A stretch of DNA of 64,000 nucleotides. Source: Caldicellulosiruptor acetigenus. Its GTDB lineage: Bacteria > Bacillota > Thermoanaerobacteria > Caldicellulosiruptorales > Caldicellulosiruptoraceae. Made by a program: the position numbers and the translations under genes. Numbering within the stretch: position 1 is the stretch's first letter; the number at the start of each line of letters is the position of its first letter. Positions 50,154 through 58,209 of this stretch are shown in pieces. The stretch lies in the NCBI RefSeq assembly GCF_026914305.1, contig NZ_CP113866.1, forward strand, positions 523,501 to 587,500, in the 5' to 3' direction. The notes under the pieces were generated by a model. The model was not told where the DNA came from. It saw only the letters and a program-made list of their open reading frames with translations, and did no database searches.

Positions 50154-51221
50154 TTAATTTTCTTTATAAAGGATTGCCTCTTTGTCTATATAAAGCTCAC
50201 AGTTGATATACTCATTTTTAATATCTACATCTTTTACAAGCTCAATCCTGTACATGCTCGATGTGTACCAGTTGAGCTTTGGCTGAACATTTACAAAAGC
50301 AAGGTTACTTTCGAGCGAAGGCAAGAGATAGTTCCAGTTCACATAATGATTGAAATTCTCAATGATATCTGTAATAACCGCATTGAACTTGTTCAAAAGA
50401 AGTTTTTGAAATTCATGCCATTTTGAAAGTGAAGCTTCGATGTTTGTAAGACCAAAGTAGCCTGCACAGCCTGCACCTTTTAAGCTGGAGATTGTCCTTG
50501 TAAAGCAAAGGTCTAAAGCCTCAATTGTCTCTGGTGGGTCTATTGTAAATGTGTCAAAGCTTTTTACAAAATCATCAGGAAGTTTGTTTCTAAAGTCATA
50601 TTCAATAGCTTTGAGGTTTAAATTGTGTTCTTTTGCAGCTTGATTTATAAAGTCAACAAGGCGTTTGTCAATTTCTAAAACTATGACCTCTTTTGGAAGT
50701 TTTGTTAGTGCTGCTGCGATTGACACAAGGTCATCGTCACCAAAAACTATTAGCCTTTTTCCAACCAAGTCTCCTTTTTTAATCATAAGCGCAATTCGTG
50801 AATATGCTGTTTCTTCTGTGACAAATCCCTGGTCGTACTCAACTATTGCATCAGGTCTTGTCTTGACAATCTCTTTAAACTTCTCATAAGCATCCTTGAT
50901 TTCAGAAAAGACTATTCCTCTTCCTTCACAGTGGGAACAAGTGTAATTTTTTACAACAGGAATATTGTTAGCGCTTATGAATTCTTTTCCTTTTTCTGTT
51001 AATATCAAATTACCAGATTCGTCCGTCTTGACAAAATCTATTGAAATAAGATAGTTGATTGTTTCTCTTACCACAGCAAATGGTTTTTGTGACAGGAAAA
51101 TGACTTCCCAAAAATGGTTTGTAGAGTTCAGCGCTGACAGTATTTTTTCTATATCTCTTTGGTTTACCTCAACCTTTGTCTTGTTCTGTACAAAATCCAC
51201 AGCACCCTTTAATACATCCAC
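50154..51221 (-). CDS. bpsA: N4-bis(aminopropyl)spermidine (branched polyamine) synthase
   Basis: 355 residues from GTG 51221, with AGGAGG 8 nt upstream; a longer TTG frame would begin upstream of the predicted transcription start. An N-terminal winged-helix-like region (EKILSALNST...LTEKGKEF), CSHCEGRGI, then an aminopropyltransferase/Rossmann domain with FGDDDLVSIAAAL (the GDDD active-site motif of Thermococcus BpsA) and FTIDPPETIEALD. It adds two aminopropyl groups to spermidine; branched polyamines stabilise nucleic acids at high temperature. Divergent from truD. Confidence 0.92.
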   Translation of the reverse strand: MDVLKGAVDFVQNKTKVEVNQRDIEKILSALNSTNHFWEVIFLSQKPFAVVRETINYLISIDFVKTDESGNLILTEKGKEFISANNIPVVKNYTCSHCEGRGIVFSEIKDAYEKFKEIVKTRPDAIVEYDQGFVTEETAYSRIALMIKKGDLVGKRLIVFGDDDLVSIAAALTKLPKEVIVLEIDKRLVDFINQAAKEHNLNLKAIEYDFRNKLPDDFVKSFDTFTIDPPETIEALDLCFTRTISSLKGAGCAGYFGLTNIEASLSKWHEFQKLLLNKFNAVITDIIENFNHYVNWNYLLPSLESNLAFVNVQPKLNWYTSSMYRIELVKDVDIKNEYINCELYIDKEAILYKEN

Positions 51222-51256
51222 TTCTGCCACCTCCTCATAATATTTATTGTTACCCG

Positions 51257-51307
51257 ATTTTATCAGCAAAATAGTTTGTTGACAACAATATATAATGATA
51301 TCATAAT
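51257..51307. promoter_or_regulatory. overlapping divergent promoters of bpsA and truD
   Basis: + strand: TTGACA (51279-51284), 17 nt, CATAAT (51302-51307). - strand: TTGTCA (51285-51280), 17 nt, TAAAAT (51262-51257). The two -35 boxes share bases within the near-palindrome TTGTTGACAACAA, so the promoters should compete. Confidence 0.7.
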
Positions 51308-51365
51308 AAAATAAGGTGTCAATAAGAGTTTTGAAAAATTGTGGATTTAAAAGGGTGATAATAGT

Positions 51366-52532
51366 TTGAAGATTAAGGTTTTGCCAGAGGATTTTGTTGT
51401 GAGGGAAAAACTTAAGCTTGAGATAAAATCGTCGGGCAGATACAAGATTTATCTTTTAACAAAAAGGCACTGGAACACGGTTGATGCTCTCAGATTCATC
51501 TCAAAGGAAAACAAGATTCCACTTGAGAAGATTGGCTGTGCAGGCAGAAAAGACAGACACGCACTCACTTTTCAGTATATTTCTGTGCCAAGAGAATATA
51601 CCATAAACTTTAATAAAGAAAATGTAAAGGTAGAGTTTATAGGGTATTCAGATGATTTTGTATCCCCTTTGATTCTCGAAGGGAATTTTTTTGAAATAAC
51701 AATAAGAAAATTAAAAAATAAGGATGAAAAAGTTTTACGAAGACTGAATGAAGTACAGCAGTTTGGTTTTCCCAACTACTTTGACGACCAGCGGTTTGGA
51801 AGCACCCAAAGTGAAGATGAGTTCATAGGCGAAAAGATAGTTAAAAAACATTACAACGGTGCCCTCAAACTTTACTTTACAACCATTCATCCTGAAGATA
51901 AAAAGGAAGAAAAGCAAAGGAAGAAAAAAATATCTGAGCTTTGGGGAGACTTTGAAAAGATACTGCCTCTTTGTAAAACGAAGGTAGAAAGGGATATTAT
52001 AAAAACTCTCTTAAAAGGCAAGAGCAGGCACTATTTAATCGAAGCACTCAATCTTATTCCCAAAGAAGAGATGTCCATTTTTCTTTCTGCTTACCAGAGC
52101 TATATTTGGAACAGGACTTTGAGTTCCATTTTGCCTTATTATGCTGATTTATTAAAACCTGTAAAAGGAAAAATTATGGACTACTTGATTTACACTACAC
52201 TTTCAACAAAGTCTTTAAATAGCTTAAAAAACCTTCAGATCCCAACTGTTTCACCAAAAATACCATATGTAAGTGATATTGTCAATAGTGCTATTTTAGA
52301 AATTTTGAATGAGAGAGGAGTAAAGCCTTCTGATTTTGATACAAAGAAAATTAAAAGTTGGTATTTTAAATCATTTTTAAGACCTGCCATAGTCTTTCCA
52401 GAAAAGCTTGAGGTTTCAAGCGTTGAAGAGGATGATTTTTATGAAGGGTATTATAAGCTGAGGATAAAATTCTACCTTCCTGCGGGTTCCTTTGCTACAA
52501 TGCTGATAAAGAGTTTAACAGTTTTGGATTGA
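51366..52532 (+). CDS. truD: tRNA pseudouridine(13) synthase
   Basis: 388 residues. Motif I is LPEDFVVRE, the catalytic Asp is in GCAGRKDRHALTFQYIS, and NYFDDQRFGS is the TruD-specific motif; the insertion domain occupies roughly 190-300. It isomerises U13 of tRNA-Glu in the cytosol. The start is TTG with GGGTGA just before it. Complete. Confidence 0.93.
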   Translation: MKIKVLPEDFVVREKLKLEIKSSGRYKIYLLTKRHWNTVDALRFISKENKIPLEKIGCAGRKDRHALTFQYISVPREYTINFNKENVKVEFIGYSDDFVSPLILEGNFFEITIRKLKNKDEKVLRRLNEVQQFGFPNYFDDQRFGSTQSEDEFIGEKIVKKHYNGALKLYFTTIHPEDKKEEKQRKKKISELWGDFEKILPLCKTKVERDIIKTLLKGKSRHYLIEALNLIPKEEMSIFLSAYQSYIWNRTLSSILPYYADLLKPVKGKIMDYLIYTTLSTKSLNSLKNLQIPTVSPKIPYVSDIVNSAILEILNERGVKPSDFDTKKIKSWYFKSFLRPAIVFPEKLEVSSVEEDDFYEGYYKLRIKFYLPAGSFATMLIKSLTVLD

Positions 52533-52556
52533 ACAATTATTTTGGGGTGAAGGTAA

Positions 52557-52970
52557 ATGATAATACGGCAAATGAAGCCAGAAGATTGGCATCAATTGAT
52601 GAACCTGTGGCAATCAACAGAAGGAATAGGCGTTGGCAGAAGTGATACAAAAGAGGGATTGGAAAGATTCCTAAATAGAAATAAAGGTATGAGCTTTGTG
52701 TGTGAAATTGACGGCAATATAGTAGCTACCATTATGTGCGGACATGATGGCCGGCGAGGCTTTATATATCATTTGGCGGTTGCTGAAAATTTTAGATTGC
52801 AAGGCATAGGAAAACGTTTGGTTGAGAAAGCTTTACAGGAGCTTAAAAACCAAGGAATACATAAATGTCATATCTTTGTAATGAAAAATAATGAAAAAGG
52901 AAAAATTTTCTGGTCTAAAATAGGTTTTCAGAAAAGGGATGATATAGAGGTATTTTCAATGGATATTTGA
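52557..52970 (+). CDS. GNAT-family N-acetyltransferase
   Basis: 137 residues. Acetyl-CoA-binding motif A is HLAVAENFRLQGIGKRLVEKALQ; FVCEIDGNIVATIMCGHDGRRGF gives the central strands, and KIFWSKIGFQKRDDIEVFS ends the fold. It resembles the YpeA/RimI-like group. Substrate unknown. 24 bp after truD and possibly on the same transcript. Confidence 0.9.
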   Translation: MIIRQMKPEDWHQLMNLWQSTEGIGVGRSDTKEGLERFLNRNKGMSFVCEIDGNIVATIMCGHDGRRGFIYHLAVAENFRLQGIGKRLVEKALQELKNQGIHKCHIFVMKNNEKGKIFWSKIGFQKRDDIEVFSMDI

Positions 52971-53036
52971 TAAATCATACATGAAGGCTGTGAAAAGCCG
53001 TTTTACATTTTGATAACTACAAACATATAATCGCTA

Positions 53037-53065
53037 TTGACTAACTGAGCTGTTGCCTTTATAAT
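53037..53065 (+). promoter_or_regulatory. promoter of the tRNA-His/tRNA-Gln unit
   Basis: TTGACT, 17 nt, perfect TATAAT; the -10 ends 22 bp before the first tRNA. Confidence 0.85.
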
Positions 53066-53087
53066 ATGATTTGCTTGTTAAAGAGGC

Positions 53088-53165
53088 GGTGGATATAGCT
53101 CAGTTGGTTAGAGCGCCAGGTTGTGGCCCTGGAGGTCATGGGTTCGAGTCCCATTATCCACCCCA
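53088..53165 (+). tRNA. tRNA-His(GTG), CCA encoded
   Basis: Acceptor GTGGATA/TATCCAC with the extra 5' G(-1) opposite C73 that identifies tRNA-His; anticodon loop TTGTGGC between CCAGG/CCTGG; T loop TTCGAGT; CCA encoded. Confidence 0.97.
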
Positions 53166-53177
53166 TTTAAATTATAT

Positions 53178-53253
53178 TGGGGTGTCGCCAAGCGGTAAGG
53201 CACAGGACTTTGACTCCTGCATTCCGGTGGTTCGAATCCACCCACCCCAGCCA
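53178..53253 (+). tRNA. tRNA-Gln(TTG), CCA encoded
   Basis: Acceptor TGGGGTG/CACCCCA, D loop CCAAGCGGTAAGG, anticodon loop CTTTGAC between CAGGA/TCCTG, T loop TTCGAAT, discriminator G, then CCA. 12 bp after tRNA-His. Confidence 0.97.
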
Positions 53254-53410
53254 TTTTTGTTTTATGGAGAGTTATTAAGGGGTATGAGGATTGTTAAAAA
53301 AATGTAAAATAACAAAAGTAAGCAATAAGTCCTGCAGCCAATTTTAAACCAAAAATAGGTAACAGGATTTTAAAAGGGATGCAGGATTTAATCTCCTAAA
53401 CAAGCCACGA

Positions 53411-53455
53411 CCACCAATCGCAAAGTCAAAAAACTTTGCGTGAGGTGGTTTTTTA
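53411..53455 (+). terminator. terminator of the tRNA unit or of a small RNA
   Basis: Two-part stem ACCACC...GGTGGT enclosing CGCAAAGT/ACTTTGCG, followed by TTTTTTATT. The 155 bp between tRNA-Gln and this stem hold the pairing TCCTGCA/TGCAGGA and no ORF: either a long trailer or an unidentified RNA. Confidence 0.75.
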
Positions 53456-53529
53456 TTATGTCCAATAAGGTATCTTTGAATTAGTGCAAAGAACACATAT
53501 GGAGAATTTAAGGTTATTTGTGAGGTTAG

Positions 53530-53646
53530 ATGAAGTTTAAATCTAACAATTTAGGTTGTTCAAAAATTTTCTTGAGTCAATTCATTGCAGACATTTCAAG
53601 CGGTATTTCCCTTGGATTTATAATTGTTTTAGCAGCATATAGTTAA
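53530..53646 (+). CDS. small hydrophobic ORF, 38 aa (uncertain)
   Basis: Begins MKFKSNNLGCSKIF and continues as a hydrophobic segment (FIADISSGISLGFIIVLAAY). GTGAGG lies 4 nt before the ATG. It might be a small membrane peptide or the degraded N-terminus of an MFS-like protein. The remainder of 53456-53881 is very AT-rich; an AATATTG/CAATATT stem at 53766-53789 is the only other structure I see. Confidence 0.3.
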   Translation: MKFKSNNLGCSKIFLSQFIADISSGISLGFIIVLAAYS

Positions 53647-53881
53647 AATGTATGAGATATACAAAAATAGTCTGCTTTTGCTTAATAAATTAAACAACAG
53701 CAATTAAATTTGAAGTGAATTTTTTTGCCATTTAACAGAGACAAAATAATCCAAATTTGAGTACAAAATATTGCAAAAAAAAACAATATTATTAATTGAA
53801 ATTAAAAACCATAATTATAGACTATAACTAGAAGTTCTAAACTGAAAGTAAAATTAAGAAACGAAAGGGTGAGGAGATGTG

Positions 53882-54499
53882 GTGAAAGAATTTCTAAAAA
53901 AGGAAAGGTACAAAAGGATTATGATTAGTGCTATAGTTTTTTTTACATTGATCTTGCTAAACTACAGTAATGTATTTGCAGAAAATACAGTTACATATGT
54001 TGCACTTCCCGTTAAAGAAGTGAAGCAAGCATATTCAAATTGGTGCTGGGCAGCAGGGTGTGAGTCAATATTGTATTATTGTTTAAGGTATTTAGGTTTT
54101 GGGAGAGAGGCAACACAGTGGGATATAGTGAAATATATCTATGGAAGTTACGTAAATCAAGGCGCAACGCTTTCTGATATACAAAGAGCGCTCAGCTATT
54201 ATGGTGTTGGTTCTTCGCGTATGTATCCTGTAAGCGGTAATACAATAACCTACAGTCAGATATGTCAGCAAATAATCAATTTAAGAAGTCCAATAGGAAT
54301 AAGTGTTGTAACACCTTCAGCCCATTTTGCTGTTTTGAGTGGCGTGTTTCAATATTTTGATGTAAATGGTTATTTAAGAAATGAAGTATTAATTATGGAT
54401 CCATGGGTCGGTTATGTCATAACTATACCGGATTCAGAATTGAGAGATCAGAATTATTATTGGGATTTAATAGATGCCATAAGAGTTTATCGACCTTGA
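53882..54499 (+). CDS. secreted C70/papain-like cysteine protease
   Basis: 205 residues. A signal peptide (basic start, hydrophobic residues about 15-31, cleavage near VFA-EN), then a compact papain-like domain: nucleophile Cys in QAYSNWCWAAGCES, His in PSAHFAVLSG, and a third residue in LIMDPWVGY. The QxxxNWCWAA block is the signature of AvrRpt2/C70 and staphopain-like enzymes, so it is secreted, and probably active on proteins or peptides outside the cell. GTG 53882 is chosen at 5-6 nt from GGTGAGGAG. Its neighbour, 28 bp downstream, looks like a membrane-bound partner. Confidence 0.82.
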   Translation: MKEFLKKERYKRIMISAIVFFTLILLNYSNVFAENTVTYVALPVKEVKQAYSNWCWAAGCESILYYCLRYLGFGREATQWDIVKYIYGSYVNQGATLSDIQRALSYYGVGSSRMYPVSGNTITYSQICQQIINLRSPIGISVVTPSAHFAVLSGVFQYFDVNGYLRNEVLIMDPWVGYVITIPDSELRDQNYYWDLIDAIRVYRP

Positions 54500-54527
54500 T
54501 TAAAATGATGGGGGAGGGGTAAAAGTT

Positions 54528-55496
54528 ATGAGCAAGGTCAACTTCTTTTTAATTTTAGTGGTAATTTTTTTATTTGCTTTACCACTATTGGCATTTGCAA
54601 ATACAGATTCTACTATAAACCATGAGGAAGAGATTTTTAAGCTCAAAAGGCAGCTTACTGCTGAGCATTATTTAAAAATTTTAACAGAGCTTATAAATAA
54701 AAAGGAAGCATTTAAAGAGCAATTATCTTCTGTAACTGGTTTTAAAGGTCCTTATGAGCCTGAAAAGTTTAAATTAAGTGATGAGTATGTGGTTTATAGA
54801 TTATTTGTATTTCCATTTAAACCAGAATCGACTTCTAACAGCCGTACTATTTATCAGTTAGAAAGTAGTATAAAAGAGAGGATAAAAAGTTTAAAATTTG
54901 AAACGTTGGATGATGCATTAAAGACAGAGTTTGTTCAAAAGAAGTGGGCAAGAATAATCTTTTACGACGGAAAAGCTGTTGGATATATGCTAATTGATTG
55001 GGATAAAAATTATAATAATTATATTATTTCAGAATCAACAATGGGATACAATAGGTTAGGAGAAGCAATTAAATATATGAAAGAATTTTTAAAAAGCAAA
55101 GGACAAACCCCAAATGTTAAAATTGTTGACGCTCTTGAAAGGTCATTATATGTTGTTTCTGAAGATGGCAACTGGTGGTGTACTGATGCTGCAGATTCTT
55201 CAAATCCAGAAATGTATAGAAAACAAATCTGGAATTTCAAAGACATAAAAGATGCTCTAAATAATAGACCAAAGGAGTTCCTAAACTATGTTGAAGAGTT
55301 GAATAAAATGCTGAGAGAATCACCGGAGAAGATTCCTTTAGGTGGTAGTCCATTTAAACCTTTGTATGAAACTGCTGCTAAAGGAGAAAAGATAAAAAAT
55401 ATTTTAACAGTAATATTATTGTTAACTATAACAGCCATTTTTATTGCGGGTGTGAATTTATCCCATAAATACAAAAGAAGAGTATCTAAATTTTGA
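54528..55496 (+). CDS. membrane-anchored extracytoplasmic protein of unknown function
   Basis: 322 residues. A signal-peptide-like N-terminus (FFLILVVIFLFALPLLAFA), a long soluble domain, and a C-terminal membrane helix (ILTVILLLTITAIFIAGVNL) followed by a positive tail KYKRRVSKF, so the body faces outside. Aromatic-rich SEDGNWWCTDAADSSNP and KWARIIFYDGKAVGYMLID stretches are distinctive, but I recognise no family. SD GGGGGAGGGG lies before the ATG. It follows the cysteine protease gene and is likely its substrate, inhibitor, anchor or immunity partner; none is shown. Confidence 0.75.
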   Translation: MSKVNFFLILVVIFLFALPLLAFANTDSTINHEEEIFKLKRQLTAEHYLKILTELINKKEAFKEQLSSVTGFKGPYEPEKFKLSDEYVVYRLFVFPFKPESTSNSRTIYQLESSIKERIKSLKFETLDDALKTEFVQKKWARIIFYDGKAVGYMLIDWDKNYNNYIISESTMGYNRLGEAIKYMKEFLKSKGQTPNVKIVDALERSLYVVSEDGNWWCTDAADSSNPEMYRKQIWNFKDIKDALNNRPKEFLNYVEELNKMLRESPEKIPLGGSPFKPLYETAAKGEKIKNILTVILLLTITAIFIAGVNLSHKYKRRVSKF

Positions 55497-55584
55497 ACCA
55501 TTTGAATCTAAAGCTAAATCGAAAGTGTCATGTTCGCAATTTGAGAGCTAATGATCTATTTTAAGAGTAAGTTGAAAATAACAG

Positions 55585-55622
55585 AAAGAGGATGCTCTTG
55601 TGAAAAGACATCCTCTTTTATT
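55585..55622 (+). terminator. terminator after the protease/partner pair
   Basis: The stem AAAGAGGATG/CATCCTCTTT with a 14-nt loop is followed by a short T-rich TATTG. Confidence 0.7.
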
Positions 55623-55694
55623 GCGCAGTTTAGGAATTTTTGATAAAATAGTTCAAAGATACTTTGAATGACTATAGGAGAGAATTGATAAAAA

Positions 55695-55871
55695 ATGAAA
55701 CTCAAAAAAGGTGCTCTCTCTTATCTACTGGGTATTCTTATTATCTCATTTTTTCTTATGTTTATAGTTGTGTTTGTATTTCAGCATTCTAACAGTCTTG
55801 GAACAGATTTTTTGTTGTCTTTGTTGGTTGCACACTATATCTGCAAGAGTATGTTTTCGTTCGAAGATTAG
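55695..55871 (+). CDS. small two-helix membrane protein, 58 aa
   Basis: A lysine-rich start (MKLKKGALSY), hydrophobic segment LLGILIISFFLMFIVVFVF, then a second hydrophobic stretch (DFLLSLLVAHYICKSMF) and an acidic end. AGGAG lies about 12 nt before the ATG. No family recognised. It may be a genuine small protein of the accessory region, but coding potential cannot be confirmed by eye. 55497-55694 otherwise holds only the terminator. Confidence 0.42.
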   Translation: MKLKKGALSYLLGILIISFFLMFIVVFVFQHSNSLGTDFLLSLLVAHYICKSMFSFED

Positions 55872-55978
55872 TTGATAAGTTGCCGTGTTACAATTTTTCT
55901 AAACTAAACTTAAGGGTAAGACGAGGGTAAAATAAAGTTGAGTAGAATAAAAATTTGGTAATAGAAGGTGCTTTGAAA

Positions 55979-56416
55979 GTGATAAGAAGAAATAAAATTG
56001 ACATTGAGCATGCTAAAAAAGCTATTGAAGATTTGGGGGCATTTTTCAGCAGATTTGGTGACAAGGTAGTTGTTGCTTATCTTTTTGGCTCATTGGCAAT
56101 GGGCACATATACTCCGCTTTCTGACATAGACATAGCAGTTTTGCTTGCCAAAGGACTTTCAAGAGAAATAATGGAAGAACTTGAAAATGAAATTCTTGAA
56201 GGACTTATGAAAATATTTAAAACTGATGAAATTGATCTTGTTGTTCTCAATAGCGCACCTTTGTCTGTGAGATACGGCGTATTAAAAACTGCAAAGATAA
56301 TTTACTGTAGCAATACAGAAAAAACGGTTGACTTTCAAACAGAGGTTGTTTCAAAGTATCTTGATATAAAGCCTTATAGGGAAGAATTTTATAAAGAGTT
56401 TGTGAAATCTTTGTAA
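55979..56416 (+). CDS. MNT-domain nucleotidyltransferase (MntA-type antitoxin)
   Basis: 145 residues from GTG 55979, 8 nt after AGAAGGTG (a TTG at 55955 lacks an SD). The nucleotidyltransferase signature is complete: LFGSLAMGTYTPLSDIDIAVLL gives GS-x10-DxD, and EIDLVVLNSAPL supplies the third acidic residue. MntA proteins neutralise HEPN (HepT) toxins by adding AMP to a Tyr of the toxin. Downstream, only the first codons of a HepT-like gene survive, leaving this antitoxin without its partner. Confidence 0.85.
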   Translation: MIRRNKIDIEHAKKAIEDLGAFFSRFGDKVVVAYLFGSLAMGTYTPLSDIDIAVLLAKGLSREIMEELENEILEGLMKIFKTDEIDLVVLNSAPLSVRYGVLKTAKIIYCSNTEKTVDFQTEVVSKYLDIKPYREEFYKEFVKSL

Positions 56417-56449
56417 AGAGATTTACTGAAAGGAGTTATTTTTCGAAAA

Positions 56450-56524
56450 ATGGACGAGAAAATATTATTTCACTTAAAATTCTTGAAAAAATATATGGTG
56501 CTAAAAAATTTATGGGTAATATAA
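56450..56524 (+). pseudogene. stub of a HepT-like (HEPN) toxin gene
   Basis: AAAGGAG at the right distance behind the MNT gene is followed by an ORF starting MDEKILFHLKFLKKYMV, which looks like the first helix of DUF86/HepT proteins (M-D-x-x-x-I-L-x-x-L-x-x-L-x-x-Y). It stops after 24 codons, just before tnpB, and the catalytic Rx4-6H region is missing. Truncation by insertion of the tnpB element is the simplest reading. Confidence 0.45.
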
Positions 56525-56554
56525 ATATGAAAGCAAAATTAGAAAGCGAGGTGT

Positions 56555-57751
56555 TTGAAGATAATAGTCAGGAGAGTTCAGCAGATACAGATAAATAGAA
56601 ATCATGAATTGTGGAATTATTGTGATGAAACATGTTTTGCAGCAAAAAACTTATATAATTATTCTAACTACATTGTAAGACAGGAATTTATAAACAATGG
56701 CAGGTGGATAAGATATAGAGAACTTGATATAATGTTAAAAGAACATGAGGTTTATAAAAACTTGCCTGCCCAAACATCACAGCAAATCTTAAGACTTCTT
56801 GATAGAAATTGGAAAGCATTTTTTAGATCTATAGAAGAATGGAATAAAGATAAAAGTAAATTCTTAGGTAGGCCTAAACTGCCAAAGTATAAGAAAAAAG
56901 ATGGCAGGAGTATAGCTGTATTTACTAATCAACAGTGCAAAATCAAAGATGGATATTTATCTTTTCCCAGAACAGATTTAAAGCTCAAAACAAGGGTGGA
57001 AGACAGATTAAAAGAAGTGAGAGTGATTCCAAAAGGAAGTGTTTATGTTGTTGAAATAGTTTATGAAAAAGAAGTAGTTGAAACAAAGAAAGCCTCAAGA
57101 AGAATAGCAGGTATAGATTTGGGACTCAATAACTTTGTAACTTTGGTAAATAACATAGGCATAAAGCCTATTGTTATTAATGGCAAAGTTATTAAGTCAA
57201 TAAATCAATATTACAACAAAAAAAAGGCAGAATTGATGAGTTATGTAGGCAACAGAGGCATTAGCAGAAGAATAGAGAAGCTAACTTTAAAGAGAAACAA
57301 CAAGATTAAAGATTATATGCACAAAGCAAGCCGTTTTATAGTCAACTGGTGTAGGCAATATGAAATAGATACCCTTGTAATAGGATATAATCCAAACTGG
57401 AAGCAGGAAATAGAGTTAGGAAAAGTAAATAATCAAAATTTTGTTGGAGTACCTTTTTATCAGTTTATTAATATGCTCAAGTACAAATGCGAAGAAGAGG
57501 GAATTAATCTAATAATTACCGAAGAGAGCTATACAAGTGGATGCAGTTTTTTAGATGGAGAGGAAGTCAGCAAAGAAAATTATGATCCAAGCCGCAGGAT
57601 AAGAAGAGGGCTATTTAGAAGCAACAGAGGGATATTGATAAATGCTGATATAAACAGCGGATATAACATTATAAAAAAAGTATTCCCCGAAGCGTTTGCG
57701 GAGGGGATAGAGGGTGTGGGGTTACACCCAGTTAGGCTGAATATAGCTTAA
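56555..57751 (+). mobile_element. tnpB: IS605/IS1341-type TnpB RNA-guided nuclease
   Basis: 398 residues, start TTG behind GAGGTG. RuvC residues are all present: Asp in GIDLGLNN (about 191), Glu in ITEESYTSG and Asp in NADINSGYNI. The zinc-finger Cys pairs normally between the last two are replaced by CSFLDGEEVSKENYD...RRIRRG, a degenerate type. N-terminal OrfB helical and beta-barrel regions are intact. Modern work shows TnpB to be an omega-RNA-guided DNA endonuclease. No tnpA is in the window, so this is a solitary copy that would need help to move. Element ends are not defined beyond the tnpB frame. Confidence 0.88.
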
Positions 57752-57807
57752 CGAAGAATAGTGTTTAATAAAATTTTGAATAGTTTTTGGTACTTTAAAC
57801 ACTATTC
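57690..57807 (+). ncRNA. candidate omega-RNA / right-end structure of the tnpB element
   Basis: Omega-RNAs overlap the end of tnpB and run to the right end of the element. Here two stems follow one another: GGGTGT/ACACCC inside the last codons (57712-57729), and a perfect 12-bp GAATAGTGTTTA stem with its complement (57756-57807). The guide would be the DNA after about 57807. Position is inferred from structure only. The rest of 57808-57975 shows no gene and no trace of the missing HepT part. Confidence 0.45.
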
Positions 57808-57975
57808 ATAACCTCTTTGTTGTATAAAAAAGTACATCCAAAATGGTTGATATTTTCTATAAAATTGGTATTATTGAAAGAGAAATGTGCTATTTTGGAA
57901 GTACTACTTTGTTAATAATCTTTCGTCTTAAGAGATTATAGCAGTTAGCCTAAGATTACGAACAAAAGTTTGGTA

Positions 57976-58004
57976 TTGTAGAGTCAGCAGACATCAGCTA
58001 TAAT
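57976..58004 (+). promoter_or_regulatory. promoter of tRNA-Lys
   Basis: TTGTAG, 17 nt, perfect TATAAT, 18 bp before the tRNA. Confidence 0.75.
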
Positions 58005-58022
58005 AACAATGCACCTTATATA

Positions 58023-58098
58023 TGGGCCATTAGCTCAGTAGGCAGAGCACCAGCCTTTTAAGCTGGGTGTCCCGCGTTCGAGTCGCGGATGGCTCACC
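58023..58098 (+). tRNA. tRNA-Lys(TTT), CCA encoded
   Basis: Acceptor GGGCCAT/ATGGCTC (one G-T pair), D arm AGCTCAGTAGGCAGAGC, anticodon loop CTTTTAA between CCAGC/GCTGG, T loop TTCGAGT, discriminator A, then CCA. Confidence 0.97.
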
Positions 58099-58111
58099 AT
58101 CTTCAAAAATA

Positions 58112-58138
58112 TAAGCCCTTGAAAAAAGGGCTTTTTTT
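58112..58138 (+). terminator. terminator of tRNA-Lys
   Basis: The stem AAGCCCTT/AAGGGCTT is followed by a run of T. Confidence 0.9.
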
Positions 58139-58209
58139 GTTTATATTGAAAAAGAAATTAAGCTGTGATAAAGTTTTAATAAAAAAGGAAAGGGAAAGCT
58201 ATGTAAAAA

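Noticed and set aside
51222-51269. N-terminal extension of BpsA from TTG 51269
   Set aside because: It would start upstream of the predicted transcription start, and the SD AGGAGG points to GTG 51221.
57808-57975. Remaining part of the HepT gene beyond the tnpB element
   Set aside because: No frame shows a HEPN-like helix pattern or an RxxxxH motif, so the rest appears to be lost.
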